DNA from: Streptomyces rubellomurinus
GTDB lineage: Bacteria > Actinomycetota > Actinomycetes > Streptomycetales > Streptomycetaceae
DNA length: 64,000 bases
Reading direction: 5' to 3'
Assembly: GCF_000961885.1 (NCBI RefSeq)
Contig: NZ_JZKH01000039.1
Coordinates: 8,209-72,208 of the forward strand
Under the pieces are notes generated by a model. It was given only the letters and a program-made list of their open reading frames with translations. It had not been told where the DNA came from and did no database searches. This document shows positions 37,877-50,659 of this stretch, in pieces (the first letter of the stretch is position 1; the number at the start of each line of letters is the position of its first letter). A program made the translations under genes and the position numbers.

Positions 37877-39184
37877 CTATGTCGCAGCGAGCGCGGCGAC
37901 CCGCTCCGATTCGGCAGCCCGCTCCAGCTCGACGGCCTGGCGGACGTCCTCCGGCACCTCGGGGGCCAGCGCGGCCTCCATGCTGAACGCGACAGCGGCG
38001 ACCAGGTCGTCGTCCAGGACGGCCAGAAGGTGCCCGTACTCATCGATGGTGGTCTGGATGGACTCGTGCCCCAGTCGGGCCGAGATCGCCGGCAGGGGGA
38101 CGTTCCGGGCGATCAGCCATGCGGCGTGCGTGTGACGGCAGTCGTGGACACGCGGCTCCTTGAACATGCCTTCGGCGCGCGCGGCCTCCAGCGCCGGGAG
38201 CCACCGCAGCCGGCGGAACACCGCGGGCAACCAGGCACCCCCCTCGACGGCGGTGAACAGCAAGTCGGTCTTCCGCTTGCCCCGGCAGGCACGGGCCAGG
38301 ATGGAAGCCAGGTAAGGGGTCAGGACGAGCGTGCGGCGGCTCTTCACGCTCTTCGGCGGGCCGGTGAAGCGTCGACCGTCCTCGTCCTCCTTCCAGGTCC
38401 TGGAGACCCTCAGGATGGGGCGCCCACCGACGTGGTCGAAGTCGCGGACCTGGAGCGACGACACCTCGCCCCAGCGCAGCCCGGTGCCGAGCAGAACCTG
38501 GACGAGGTCGACGACGTCAGCGGCGAGGTGCCGCAGGATCAGGCCGGCCTCCCAGTGCTCGAGGTAGGTCTTTTCCTCGCAGTCGCCGTCGTCCTTGCGC
38601 GGCAGCCGGGTGTCGGAGCACGGGTTGTAGCGGCGCAGCGGGTGCTGACCCTTGGTGGCGCTGCCGAGTATCGCGCTCAGGAGCCCGTGGTGGTCCCGGA
38701 CCGTCTTGGCCGAGTAGGCCTTGCGCACGCGCTCCGGGGGATCGTGCGGCGCCGGGTCGCCGGCGGCGAGGGCGTTGATCCAGGCCTTGACGTCGTCCTC
38801 GGTGATCGCGTCCGGCCCGTCCACGATCACCTTGTCGCGGAACCAGGGGACCATGCCCTCTCGGACCAGCCGGCGGTACTTCCGTTTGGTGCCGCCCTCC
38901 ACTCCCGTGAGCAAGGTCACGTAGTTGAGCGCGTAGTTCTCGAAGTGATGGGCGGGGTCGACCTCGGGCTCGGCGGGCTGCTCCTGGACGAAGCCGCGGC
39001 CCCGCACCCAGCCGGGGGGCCACTTCTCCCCGTAGCCCTCGACGAGCTTCTTGAAGTCCGCGGCGGAGTCCTCGTCGCCGAACCGCTCGCTCTCCTGTTT
39101 CCCCTTGGCAGAGCCCCCGTCACGCCATGTAACCGTGTACACGGGGCCGCTGCGCTTGCGTTCGCGAACGCGAATGGATGCCAT
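37877..39184 (-). CDS. int: phage tyrosine integrase
   Basis: This is the site-specific recombinase that integrates the phage into tRNA-Ala. The protein has 435 residues from ATG 39184. It has an N-terminal arm-binding domain (about 1-80) and a SAM-like core-binding domain (about 85-200). The catalytic domain has Arg in LGTGLRWGEVSSLQVRDFD (about 255), Lys in TGPPKSVKSRRTLVLT, HxxR in VHDCRHTHAAWL (about 375), and the terminal part HESIQTTIDEYGHLL with the nucleophilic Tyr. A longer start exists but would add a segment without coding character. A GTTCGCGAAC palindrome lies within codons 5-9. It sits 100 bp from attR. Confidence 0.94.
   Translation of the reverse strand: MASIRVRERKRSGPVYTVTWRDGGSAKGKQESERFGDEDSAADFKKLVEGYGEKWPPGWVRGRGFVQEQPAEPEVDPAHHFENYALNYVTLLTGVEGGTKRKYRRLVREGMVPWFRDKVIVDGPDAITEDDVKAWINALAAGDPAPHDPPERVRKAYSAKTVRDHHGLLSAILGSATKGQHPLRRYNPCSDTRLPRKDDGDCEEKTYLEHWEAGLILRHLAADVVDLVQVLLGTGLRWGEVSSLQVRDFDHVGGRPILRVSRTWKEDEDGRRFTGPPKSVKSRRTLVLTPYLASILARACRGKRKTDLLFTAVEGGAWLPAVFRRLRWLPALEAARAEGMFKEPRVHDCRHTHAAWLIARNVPLPAISARLGHESIQTTIDEYGHLLAVLDDDLVAAVAFSMEAALAPEVPEDVRQAVELERAAESERVAALAAT
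39160..39169. promoter_or_regulatory. GTTCGCGAAC palindrome within the 5' end of int
   Basis: It is the fourth copy of the palindrome, 15-25 bases after the int ATG, in context GCGTTCGCGAACGCGAATGG. A repressor bound here would block int transcription directly. Confidence 0.68.
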
Positions 39185-39239
39185 GCGTCGAACATACGCG
39201 AACGGTGCTGACGAATCTGCTGACGAGTTCGGGAAAACC

Positions 39240-39279
39240 AAAGGGCGGCTGACCTGTTTCACCAGGTCAGCCGCCCTTT
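39240..39279. terminator. phage-borne terminator between tRNA-Ala and int
   Basis: The perfect 17-bp arms AAAGGGCGGCTGACCTG and CAGGTCAGCCGCCCTTT have a 6-base loop. It lies 5 bp before the attR core, inside the prophage. It replaces the hairpin at 5628-5663 as the terminator of the tRNA-Ala gene. Confidence 0.85.
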
Positions 39280-39283
39280 AGGC

Positions 39284-39309
39284 GCTGTGGAGCATAGGAG
39301 ACTCGAACT
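39284..39309. repeat. attR core
   Basis: It is the second copy of the 26-bp core, inside the intact tRNA-Ala gene: its acceptor 3' strand and T-arm. Integration therefore leaves the tRNA functional. Confidence 0.92.
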
Positions 39310-39360
39310 CCTGACATCTGCCTTGCAAAGGCAGCGCTCTACCAACTGAGCTAATGCCCC
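39288..39360 (-). tRNA. tRNA-Ala (anticodon UGC)
   Basis: The 73-nt cloverleaf starts GGGGCAT and ends ATGCTCC with discriminator A. The anticodon loop is TTTGCAA, giving UGC. The T-loop TTCGAGT lies in the att core. The CCA end is not encoded. It is the integration target of the prophage. Confidence 0.96.
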
Positions 39361-39528
39361 TCGACGGCACGGCGCGTGCCAACGGGCACTAGCGTACCGG
39401 GTTCCGGCGCGAATCCCCGCGCCGTCCCCTGCGGAAGAACCGGCCGGTCCGGTCGTTCGACCGGGCCGACCGGATCGGGAGGCGCGGTCCGCGCCTCCGA
39501 AGATCGTCGATCGTCAGATCGTCCGGGG

Positions 39529-39657
39529 TCAGCGACCGGCCGGAACCGGGTCGGTGGCCTCGGTCCACAGGTCCTGCTCGGCGCGGTCCGCCTGGACCTG
39601 ACGGTAGACAAAGAAGCCGCCGAGGGCGACCAGGGCGACCAGGAGGAGCTTCTTCAC
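39529..39657 (-). CDS. DLW-39 family small membrane protein
   Basis: The 42-residue protein starts at GTG 39657 (GAGGTCCCGCG upstream). It has a hydrophobic N-terminal helix (KKLLLVALVALGGFFVYRQ) followed by QADRAEQDLWTEATDPVPAGR. The DLW triplet within AEQDLWTEATD is the name-giving signature. The family is widespread in actinobacteria near tRNA-Ala/Ile and gyrA. Function is not known. It is close to the tRNA-Ala gene on the same strand. Confidence 0.9.
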   Translation of the reverse strand: MKKLLLVALVALGGFFVYRQVQADRAEQDLWTEATDPVPAGR

Positions 39658-39903
39658 CGCGGGACCTCGTCCTTCTTGCGTTGGTGGACTCAGGAGCCGG
39701 TGCTCCGGCCGGATCGACCGGGCCGACGAGTCCAGATGTGTTTCGAGCTCGAATGGGCGGCCGGATACCGGGCTGCCCTTGCGGCCGATGATACACACCG
39801 GTGTCCCAATCGTGACCAGCCACCGGGGAGGTCAATCCGGCGGCCCGGCCCGAGGATTGACGCCGTACCTCGTCAGAGCCGGTCCCGGTCCGCCGCGGGA
39901 ACG

Positions 39904-39950
39904 CCGAAGGGCCCGGAACGGATCGCCATGGATCGTTCCGGGCCCTTCGG
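39904..39950. terminator. terminator of the first tRNA-Ile gene
   Basis: The 16-bp arms CCGAAGGGCCCGGAAC and GTTCCGGGCCCTTCGG have a 15-base loop, 6 bp past the tRNA 3' end (minus strand). Confidence 0.85.
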
Positions 39951-39955
39951 GGCGG

Positions 39956-40029
39956 TGGGCCTAACAGGACTTGAACCTGTGGCCTCTTCCTTATCAGGGA
40001 AGCGCTCTAACCGTCTGAGCTATAGGCCC
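39956..40029 (-). tRNA. tRNA-Ile (anticodon GAU), copy 1
   Basis: The 74-nt cloverleaf begins GGGCCTATAGCTCAG and ends AGGCCCA. The anticodon loop is CTGATAA, giving GAU. It is identical over its whole length to copy 2 at 40137-40210. No CCA is encoded. Confidence 0.96.
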
Positions 40030-40096
40030 GCGCTGCACGAGAGAGCGTACCGGATGGTGCTCCGATCCGCGGAACCGCTCGCTCGTGATGAAGGCG

Positions 40097-40129
40097 GAAG
40101 GCCCCGGAGTGGATCACTCCGGGGCCTTC
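40097..40129. terminator. terminator of the second tRNA-Ile gene
   Basis: The 15-bp arms GAAGGCCCCGGAGTG and CACTCCGGGGCCTTC enclose a 3-base loop, 8 bp from the tRNA 3' end. Confidence 0.88.
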
Positions 40130-40136
40130 GCGGTGG

Positions 40137-40210
40137 TGGGCCTAACAGGACTTGAACCTGTGGCCTCTTCCTTATCAGGGAAGCGCTCTAACCGTCTGAG
40201 CTATAGGCCC
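40137..40210 (-). tRNA. tRNA-Ile (anticodon GAU), copy 2
   Basis: It has the same 74-nt sequence as copy 1, 107 bp away. The flanks differ, and each copy has its own hairpin, so each is probably a separate transcription unit or a dimer from a common promoter. Confidence 0.96.
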
Positions 40211-40226
40211 TTGCCGCACTGAAAGA

Positions 40227-41612
40227 TTAGCGGACCGACCGCCGATCCCCCAAATCCGTATCGGCCGAGGTCGCGGCGGGGACAGCGGCGGGGGCACCGG
40301 CGGCCGGGCGCAGCAGCCACTCCTCCCGGGTCGACGGCAGGCCGGCCGGGCCCTCGGCGGTGGCGCGGACGGCGAGGATCTGGTTCACCCCGATCCGGTT
40401 CTGCTCGAAGGCGAGCGCGGAGGCGGCCATGTACAGCCGCCAGACCCGGGCCCGGCCGCGGCCGACCAGCCGGACCGCGTCCGTCCAGTGCGCCTCCAGG
40501 TTGGCCACCCACTCGCGCAGGGTCAGCCCGTAGTGCTCGCGCAGCGACTCGACGTCCCGCACCTCGAAGCCGGCCTCCTCCAGCCGGGACACGGTGGAAC
40601 CGACCGGCGACAGTTCGCCGTCCGGGAAGACGTAGCGGTCGATGAAGGGGCTGGGGCGGTGCGGCTCACCGGGGTGGTCGGGGCGGCGGGCGATCTGGTG
40701 GTTGAGCAGCCGGCCGCCGGGCACCAGCAGCCGGTGCAGGCCCTCGGCGTAGACCCGGTACTGCTCGGACCCGACGTGCTCGGCCATCCCGATGCTGGAG
40801 ACCGCGTCGAACGGGCCGTCGGTGATCTCCCGGTAGTCCTGCAGCCGGACCTCGACCCGATCGGCCAGGCCGGCCTCCTCGATCCGGCGGCGGGCCAGCG
40901 CGACCTGCTCGGTGGAGATCGAGACGCCGACCGCGGTGACGCCGTAGTGCTCCGCCGCGTGCAGCAGCAGCGAGCCCCAGCCGCAGCCGACGTCGAGCAG
41001 GCGCATCCCGGGCCGCAGGCCGAGCTTGCGGCAGACGAGGTCGAGCTTGGCCTCCTGGGCGGCCTCCAGGCTCTTCGCCGCCGGCGTCCAGTAGGCGCAC
41101 GAGTAGACCATCGAGGGGCCCAGCACGAGGCCGTAGAACTCGTTCCCGACGTCGTAGTGGTGGCTGATGGCGGCGCGGTCCCGGCCGCGGCTGTGCAGCC
41201 CGCCACGGGGCTTGCGGACCTCCTCCGGGGGCGGGGTGGGCTCGGGCCCCACCGCCCCGGCCCGCAGCGCGACGGCCAGCGCCCGGCGGCCGGCGGCGCC
41301 GAGCACGCCGCGCGGGCCGAGGTCCAGCGTGCGGATCTGCGGCAGGTCGGCGAACCGGCCGACCACCGACAGCAGCTCGTAGAGGTCGCCGCCGGGGGCG
41401 ACGTCGAGGTCCCCCGCGACGTAGCCGCGGGCCAGGCCGAGCTCGCCCGGCTGCCAGAGCAGGCGGCGCAGCGCCCGGCGGTTGCGCAGCACGAGGGTGG
41501 GCGCCCCGGGCGGCCCGGCGATGCTGCCGTCCCAGACCTGCAGGCGCAGCGGGGCGGGAATCCCCAGTAGCCCGTCCAGGGCCTCGACCAGTTGACCTGC
41601 GAGCTTCGCCAC
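40227..41612 (-). CDS. cyclopropane-fatty-acyl-phospholipid synthase family methyltransferase
   Basis: The family moves a methylene or methyl group from S-adenosylmethionine to unsaturated membrane lipids. The protein has 461 residues from GTG 41612 with GGAGG six bases upstream; the longer frame to 41648 lacks one. Visible features are an N-terminal lipid-binding part (WDGSIAGPPGAPTLVLRNRRALRRLLWQPGELGLARGYVAGDL), AISHHYDVGNEFYGLVLGPSMVYSCAYW, the SAM motif LLDVGCGWGSLLLHAAEHYG, and SIGMAEHVG. These match the CmaS/Cfa pattern, with the C-terminal ELSPVGSTVSRLEEAGFEVRDVESLREHY. It may instead be a methyltransferase making tuberculostearic-type acids. Confidence 0.9.
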   Translation of the reverse strand: MAKLAGQLVEALDGLLGIPAPLRLQVWDGSIAGPPGAPTLVLRNRRALRRLLWQPGELGLARGYVAGDLDVAPGGDLYELLSVVGRFADLPQIRTLDLGPRGVLGAAGRRALAVALRAGAVGPEPTPPPEEVRKPRGGLHSRGRDRAAISHHYDVGNEFYGLVLGPSMVYSCAYWTPAAKSLEAAQEAKLDLVCRKLGLRPGMRLLDVGCGWGSLLLHAAEHYGVTAVGVSISTEQVALARRRIEEAGLADRVEVRLQDYREITDGPFDAVSSIGMAEHVGSEQYRVYAEGLHRLLVPGGRLLNHQIARRPDHPGEPHRPSPFIDRYVFPDGELSPVGSTVSRLEEAGFEVRDVESLREHYGLTLREWVANLEAHWTDAVRLVGRGRARVWRLYMAASALAFEQNRIGVNQILAVRATAEGPAGLPSTREEWLLRPAAGAPAAVPAATSADTDLGDRRSVR

Positions 41613-41784
41613 CGCGCGCCTCCGTCCAGCCGTCCTGCGGAACGTCACCTCACCCGGTCGGGCGGACCGGGGGCGGCCTGCGGCACTCCCAGGAGCGGAA
41701 CGGGCGGCGTCCAGCTTGTCCCACCGCGGCCGGCCCGCTTCCGGGCGGCGCGCCGCGGGCGGCCGGCTGTCACCCGAATGCCGA

Positions 41785-41819
41785 CGGGCCCCGCAGGCTG
41801 CAACAGCCTGCGGGGCCCG
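41785..41819. terminator. terminator of the gyrBA-DUF3566 unit
   Basis: The perfect 16-bp arms CGGGCCCCGCAGGCTG and CAGCCTGCGGGGCCCG enclose CAA, 56 bp after the stop of the DUF3566 gene. Confidence 0.9.
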
Positions 41820-41874
41820 GTGATTCCGCGCGCGGGCGGACGGTTGACCGGCGGTCAGATCACGGCGACCGGGG

Positions 41875-42606
41875 TCATTCCTCCTCGGCGAGGGTGAGCT
41901 CGATGCCGCCGGTGAAGCCGGCCGCGGCGTTGTAGATGAACGCCGAGAGGGTGGACAGCGCGGTCAGCAGGACGATGTCCACCACGGCGATCAGCGTGGT
42001 GAACAGCATGACCTTGCCGAAGCCGATGTAGTCCATCAGGTTGAGCGCGCTGGAGGCGTTCTCCGCGCCGCCGCCGGTGACGTCCTTCATGGTCTTGGTC
42101 AGCGAGTCGAAGACGCCGAGCGAGTCCAGCGTCATCCACAGCACCGCCGCGGCCACGATGATGATGATCCCGACCGCCACCGACAGCAGGAAGCTGACCT
42201 TCATCACGGACCACGGGTCGACCTTGGTCACCCGGAGGCGGGCCTTGCGGGTCCGGCCGAAGCCGCCGGCGGGCGCCGGGCTGCCGGCCGGGCGGCGGGC
42301 CGCCCCGGGCACCGGCGTGCCGCCGGGCGGGGTGTTGCCGCCGGTCCGGGTGCCCCGGGCCGGGGTCGGCTGCCCCTTGGTGTACGTGGTCGGCTGGGAG
42401 AAGCCGCCCGATCCGCCGGCCGGGCTGCTCGGCGGCGGCGGCGTCTGGCCGCCGTAGGTCTGGCCCGACCCGCCGACCGGTGGCATCAGCGAGGTGGACG
42501 CGGCCGAGTGCTCGGTCGGCGGCTGCGGCACGCCGTACGAACCCCCGCCCTGCGCGCCCGGACGGCCGCCGGAGGGTCCTCCCGCAGCACCCGTGGCTCC
42601 ACTCAC
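41875..42606 (-). CDS. DUF3566 domain membrane protein
   Basis: The product has 243 residues from GTG 42606, with GGGAGGACCAG directly upstream; a GTG 15 bases earlier has no site. The first 125 residues are a disordered Gly/Pro/Gln/Ser-rich cytoplasmic tail with many PTxGG. Two transmembrane helices follow (about 145-170, VMKVSFLLSVAVGIIIIVAAAVLWMTL, and 200-225, VMLFTTLIAVVDIVLLTALSTL). The DUF3566 family always follows gyrA in actinobacteria. Its function is not established. It is in a run with gyrB and gyrA. Confidence 0.9.
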   Translation of the reverse strand: MSGATGAAGGPSGGRPGAQGGGSYGVPQPPTEHSAASTSLMPPVGGSGQTYGGQTPPPPSSPAGGSGGFSQPTTYTKGQPTPARGTRTGGNTPPGGTPVPGAARRPAGSPAPAGGFGRTRKARLRVTKVDPWSVMKVSFLLSVAVGIIIIVAAAVLWMTLDSLGVFDSLTKTMKDVTGGGAENASSALNLMDYIGFGKVMLFTTLIAVVDIVLLTALSTLSAFIYNAAAGFTGGIELTLAEEE

Positions 42607-42751
42607 CTGGTCCTCCCGCACTTCCCACCAGGGCGGCGCCCTGGTCCGTCACTCGTCATCCAGCGCCCGGCGGGATTGCCCGGAACTGGTCGGCGCGCCG
42701 GCGCCGTCGCGCCCACTCTCTGGACGCGACGGCACCGGTCCGCGGTTCGGT

Positions 42752-45364
<2,613 letters not shown>

Positions 45365-45422
45365 TGGTGGTCAGTTTCCTTTCACGCGGACTGGTACGTG
45401 CGGGGCCTGGGGTGCAGGCGCG

Positions 45423-47504
<2,082 letters not shown>

Positions 47505-47700
47505 CTAGCAACAGTGTTTGCCCCTCAGTCTACCGGTAGGACTGACAGAGATGGGCGTTTGGCAGCCCTTGAAGGCAGATACGCCGCCCTGAATCCCCTC
47601 TGCACATGTCCCGATACTCGACCGGGGGGCCCAGAGCGCCTGGAAGGGCTGTCAGGGGTTCCGGAAGATCCGCATCCGTTCCGAACGCGGCCGGCGCCGG

Positions 47701-48249
47701 TCAGCCCCAGGTGTCGCCGGGCCCCTTGCTCCCCGGCGCACGCAGCCGGCCGTAGCCGCGGACGGGCGCGGCCGGGCCGAGCACCTTGATGGTCCGGACC
47801 GTGCCGTGGCCCAGCTCGTGGTTCAGACGCGCCACCAACTGCCGCGCCAGCCAGCGCAGTTGGGTGGCCCAGGCGGTGGAGTCGCACTGCACGGTGAGCA
47901 CCGCGGCGGCATCGTCGTAGGAGGAGGGGTGGCAGTGCGCCGCGATGTCCGGGCCGACGATCTGCGGCCAGCGGCCCATCACCCCGCCGACCGCCGCCGA
48001 GGACTCCCAGCCGCGCTCGGTCAGCAGCCGGTTCAGCGCCGCGCCCAGCGGGACGGGGTCGCGGCCGTCCGAGCGGGCGCCGCTGCGCAGGCCGTACCGC
48101 TTCGCCTCGCGCTTCTGCTGGACCTGCTCGCCGCGCTGCTTGGCCTGGGCGCGGGCCGCGCGCAGCGCCGAGCGGGCGAGGTCGGCGCCGGTCGGCTCGG
48201 GAGCTGGTCCGGGAGTTGGTCCGGGAGAGGTCTCCGCCGGCTCGCTCAC
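47701..48249 (-). CDS. DUF721/DciA family protein
   Basis: The family is present between recF and gyrB in actinobacteria; DciA relatives load the replicative helicase DnaB onto origins. The protein has 182 residues from GTG 48249, with AAGGAGATC upstream; a longer frame overlaps the recF promoter region. It has an N-terminal Arg/Gln-rich segment (RSALRAARAQAKQRGEQVQQKREAKRYGL) and the DUF721 domain (GAALNRLLTERGWESSAAVGGVMGRWPQIVGPDIAAHCHPSSY, DDAAAVLTVQCDSTAWATQLRWL, LNHELGHGTVRTIKVLGP) with a typical KH-like fold. Its stop is 280 bp from gyrB. Confidence 0.9.
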   Translation of the reverse strand: MSEPAETSPGPTPGPAPEPTGADLARSALRAARAQAKQRGEQVQQKREAKRYGLRSGARSDGRDPVPLGAALNRLLTERGWESSAAVGGVMGRWPQIVGPDIAAHCHPSSYDDAAAVLTVQCDSTAWATQLRWLARQLVARLNHELGHGTVRTIKVLGPAAPVRGYGRLRAPGSKGPGDTWG

Positions 48250-48405
48250 GGCGATCTCCTTTCCCCAGCCTGTGGACAACGCTGAGCGATCCAGCGTACG
48301 GGAGCGCACGCGCGACGGGCCGCCGGGTGCGCCCGGCGGCGGGACTGCGGGGGAGGGGCGAGTGGGGGAGCCGGGGGCCGGGGGGGCCGGGAGCCGGGGG
48401 CCGGC

Positions 48406-49542
48406 TCAGGCGTCGATGCGGCGGACGGCGCCGTCCGCGACCGCGAACCGGGCGCCGGCCAGCGCCTTGGGCACGTCCTCGGCGACGGCGGCGGTCACCA
48501 GCACCTGCTCGCCGTCCGCGACCAGCTCGGCCAGCCGGTCTCGGCGGGCGGCGTCCAGCTCGGCGAACACGTCGTCCAGGATCAGCACCGGCTCGCCGCC
48601 GTCCGCGCGCAGCAGCTCGTACGAGGCCAGCCGCAGCGCCAGCGCGAACGACCACGACTCGCCGTGGCTGGCGTAGCCCTTGGCGGGCAGCGGGCCGAGC
48701 TTGAGCACCAGCTCGTCGCGGTGCGGGCCGACCAGGGTGAGGCCGCGCTCGACCTCCTGCTTGCGGGCGGACCGCAGGGCGTCGAGCAGCTGCTCCTCGG
48801 CCTGCTCGCGACTGGTCGGCAGCTCGGCGCCCTCGAAGGAGCTGCGGTACTCCAGGGTGGTCTCGCCGCCACCGGGGGCCAGCTGCCCGTACGCGGCCGA
48901 CACCAGCGGCTGCAGGGCGGCCACCAGCTGGATCCGGAAGGCCGTCAACTCGGCTCCGGCGCGCGCCAGGTGGCCGTCCCAGACCTCCAGGGTGGACAGG
49001 TCGGCGCCCTTGCCGCCGCCCGCCCGGCGGGCCATCGCGGCGGTCTTCAGCAGGGCGTTGCGCTGCTTGAGCACCCGCTCGTAGTCCTGCCGGACACCGG
49101 CCAGCCGGGGCGCCCGGGCGGTCAGCAGCTCGTCCAGGAAGCGGCGGCGCTCGCCCGGATCGCCCTTGACCAGGGTGAGGTCCTCGGGGGCGAACAGCAC
49201 GGTGCGCAGCAGGCCCAGCACGTCGCGCGGGCGGACGTTGTCGGAGCGGTTGATCCGGGCCCGGTTGGCCTTGCCCGCGGTGAGCTCCAGCTCGACCAGG
49301 GTGGCGCGGCCGCGGTCCACCACCGAGGTGCGGATCACGGCCCGCTCGGCGCCCAGCCGGATCAGCGGGGCGTCGGTGGCGACCCGGTGGCTGCCCAGGG
49401 TGGCGACGTAGCCGATCGCCTCGACGAGATTGGTCTTGCCCTGGCCGTTGGGCCCGACGAAGGCCGTCACGCCCGGGTCGAGGGGAACCTCGGCCCGGGC
49501 GTACGACCGGAAGTCGGCGAGCGACAGATGCGCGACGTGCAT
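48406..49542 (-). CDS. recF: DNA replication and repair protein RecF
   Basis: The protein has 378 residues from ATG 49542. It loads RecA at gaps with RecO and RecR. Motifs are the Walker [14 protein letters not shown] (about 30-42), the signature [23 protein letters not shown] (about 297-320) and the Walker [18 protein letters not shown] (about 330-346). The N-terminal [18 protein letters not shown] is typical. It lies 53 bp after gnd, between gnd and DUF721. Confidence 0.96.
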   Translation of the reverse strand: MHVAHLSLADFRSYARAEVPLDPGVTAFVGPNGQGKTNLVEAIGYVATLGSHRVATDAPLIRLGAERAVIRTSVVDRGRATLVELELTAGKANRARINRSDNVRPRDVLGLLRTVLFAPEDLTLVKGDPGERRRFLDELLTARAPRLAGVRQDYERVLKQRNALLKTAAMARRAGGGKGADLSTLEVWDGHLARAGAELTAFRIQLVAALQPLVSAAYGQLAPGGGETTLEYRSSFEGAELPTSREQAEEQLLDALRSARKQEVERGLTLVGPHRDELVLKLGPLPAKGYASHGESWSFALALRLASYELLRADGGEPVLILDDVFAELDAARRDRLAELVADGEQVLVTAAVAEDVPKALAGARFAVADGAVRRIDA

Positions 49543-49595
49543 GGCTGTGGACTGCGCTCGCCTTCTATCAACAGGGCTGTGGAGCCCGGTGGGGA

Positions 49596-50471
49596 TTACT
49601 TCGACTCGACCGCGTGGCCGCCGAACTGGTTGCGCAGCGCGGCGATCATCTTCATCTGCGGCGAGTCGTCCTGGCGGGAGGCGAACCGGGCGAACAGCGA
49701 GGCGGTGATCGCCGGCAGCGGCACGGCGTGGTCGATCGCGGCCTCGACGGTCCAGCGGCCCTCGCCGGAGTCGGCGGCCCAGCCGCGCAGCTTGGCCAGG
49801 TGCTCGTCGTCGTCCAGGGCGCGGACGGCGAGGTCCAGCAGCCAGGAGCGGATGACCGTGCCCTCCTGCCAGCTGCGGAAGACCTCGCGCACGTCGGTGA
49901 CCTCGGGCGCGGCCTCCAGCAGCTCCCAGCCCTCGGCGAAGGCCTGCATCATCGCGTACTCGATGCCGTTGTGGACCATCTTGGCGAAGTGGCCGGCGCC
50001 GACCTTGCCGGCGTGCACGTTGCCGAACTCGCCCTCGGGCTTGAGCGCCTGGAAGATCGGCTGGACCTTGGCGACGTGCTCGGCGTCGCCGCCGTACATG
50101 AGGGCGTAGCCGTTCTCCAGGCCCCAGACGCCGCCGGAGACGCCGCAGTCGACGAAGCCGATGCCCTTGGCGGCCAGCGCCTCGGCGTGCTTGATGTCGT
50201 CGGTCCAGCGGGAGTTGCCGCCGTCGACCACCACGTCGCCGGGGGAGAGCAGCTCGGCGAGTTCGTCGACGGTCGCCTGGGTGGCGGCGCCGGCCGGAAC
50301 CATCACCCAGACCACGCGCGGGCCCTGGAGCTTGGTGACGAGTTCCTGCAGGCTCTCGACGTCGGAGACGTCGGGGTTGCGGTCGTAGCCGATGACGGTG
50401 TGGCCGGCGCGGCGGATCCGCTCGCGCATGTTGCCGCCCATCTTGCCGAGACCGATGAGGCCGAGCTCCAT
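49596..50471 (-). CDS. gnd: 6-phosphogluconate dehydrogenase, decarboxylating (short NAD-type)
   Basis: It oxidises 6-phosphogluconate to ribulose 5-phosphate with release of CO2 (pentose phosphate pathway). The protein has 291 residues; the short form (GntZ-like) lacks the C-terminal repeat of the 470-residue type. The start is ATG 50471. The Rossmann motif is [12 protein letters not shown] (about 4-15), the substrate motif is [20 protein letters not shown] (about 112-131), and the catalytic Lys is in [18 protein letters not shown]. Its occurrence between dnaN and recF is characteristic of Streptomyces. Confidence 0.95.
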   Translation of the reverse strand: MELGLIGLGKMGGNMRERIRRAGHTVIGYDRNPDVSDVESLQELVTKLQGPRVVWVMVPAGAATQATVDELAELLSPGDVVVDGGNSRWTDDIKHAEALAAKGIGFVDCGVSGGVWGLENGYALMYGGDAEHVAKVQPIFQALKPEGEFGNVHAGKVGAGHFAKMVHNGIEYAMMQAFAEGWELLEAAPEVTDVREVFRSWQEGTVIRSWLLDLAVRALDDDEHLAKLRGWAADSGEGRWTVEAAIDHAVPLPAITASLFARFASRQDDSPQMKMIAALRNQFGGHAVESK

Positions 50472-50586
50472 GACCAAGTCCTTACCTGTGGTGACGTGCC
50501 TGCCGGCGGCGCCGTTGCCGCACGCCCCGAGCCTACGCTTCCGGCCGGGACGGGCTCTGCGCAGCCGGGCCGACCGGGGGAGACGT

Positions 50587-50623
50587 CCACAGGCTGTGCA
50601 CAGCGGGTGTGCACAGCCTGTGG
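50587..50623. terminator. 16-bp perfect inverted repeat downstream of dnaN made of DnaA-box-like motifs
   Basis: CCACAGGCTGTGCACA and TGTGCACAGCCTGTGG flank a 5-base loop (GCGGG), between dnaN and gnd. It is a strong hairpin that could terminate dnaN transcription. It contains TGTGCACAG and TGTGGATCA-like DnaA motifs, so a regulatory role is also possible. Confidence 0.75.
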
Positions 50624-50659
50624 ATCACGCCGGGGACCGGGATCAGCCGGCCCCGAGCA

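Larger units (their letters stand above)
5671..39309. mobile_element. integrated siphovirus prophage (about 33.6 kb) in tRNA-Ala
   Basis: The element is bounded by a perfect 26-bp direct repeat (5671-5696 and 39284-39309) that equals the 3' end of the tRNA-Ala gene. A tyrosine integrase gene lies beside the right copy. Inside are, in order from the right: integration and immunity genes, an early block of small genes, a replication-like gene, HNH nuclease, small and large terminase, portal, prohead protease, major capsid protein, connectors, tail tube, frameshifted tail chaperones, tape measure, distal tail proteins, lysin and holin. A cargo region of about 6.8 kb fills the left end. All structural genes look intact and no pseudogene was recognised, so an inducible prophage is plausible. 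Confidence 0.93.

Noticed and set aside
5671..39309. CRISPR arrays, insertion sequences and toxin-antitoxin pairs in the prophage
   Set aside because: I looked for regularly spaced repeats, transposase motifs and paired small genes of known toxin types and saw none I could support.
47525..47545. Imperfect palindrome upstream of gyrB as a supercoiling-sensitive element
   Set aside because: Only short outer arms match, with a misaligned core; too weak to list as a site.
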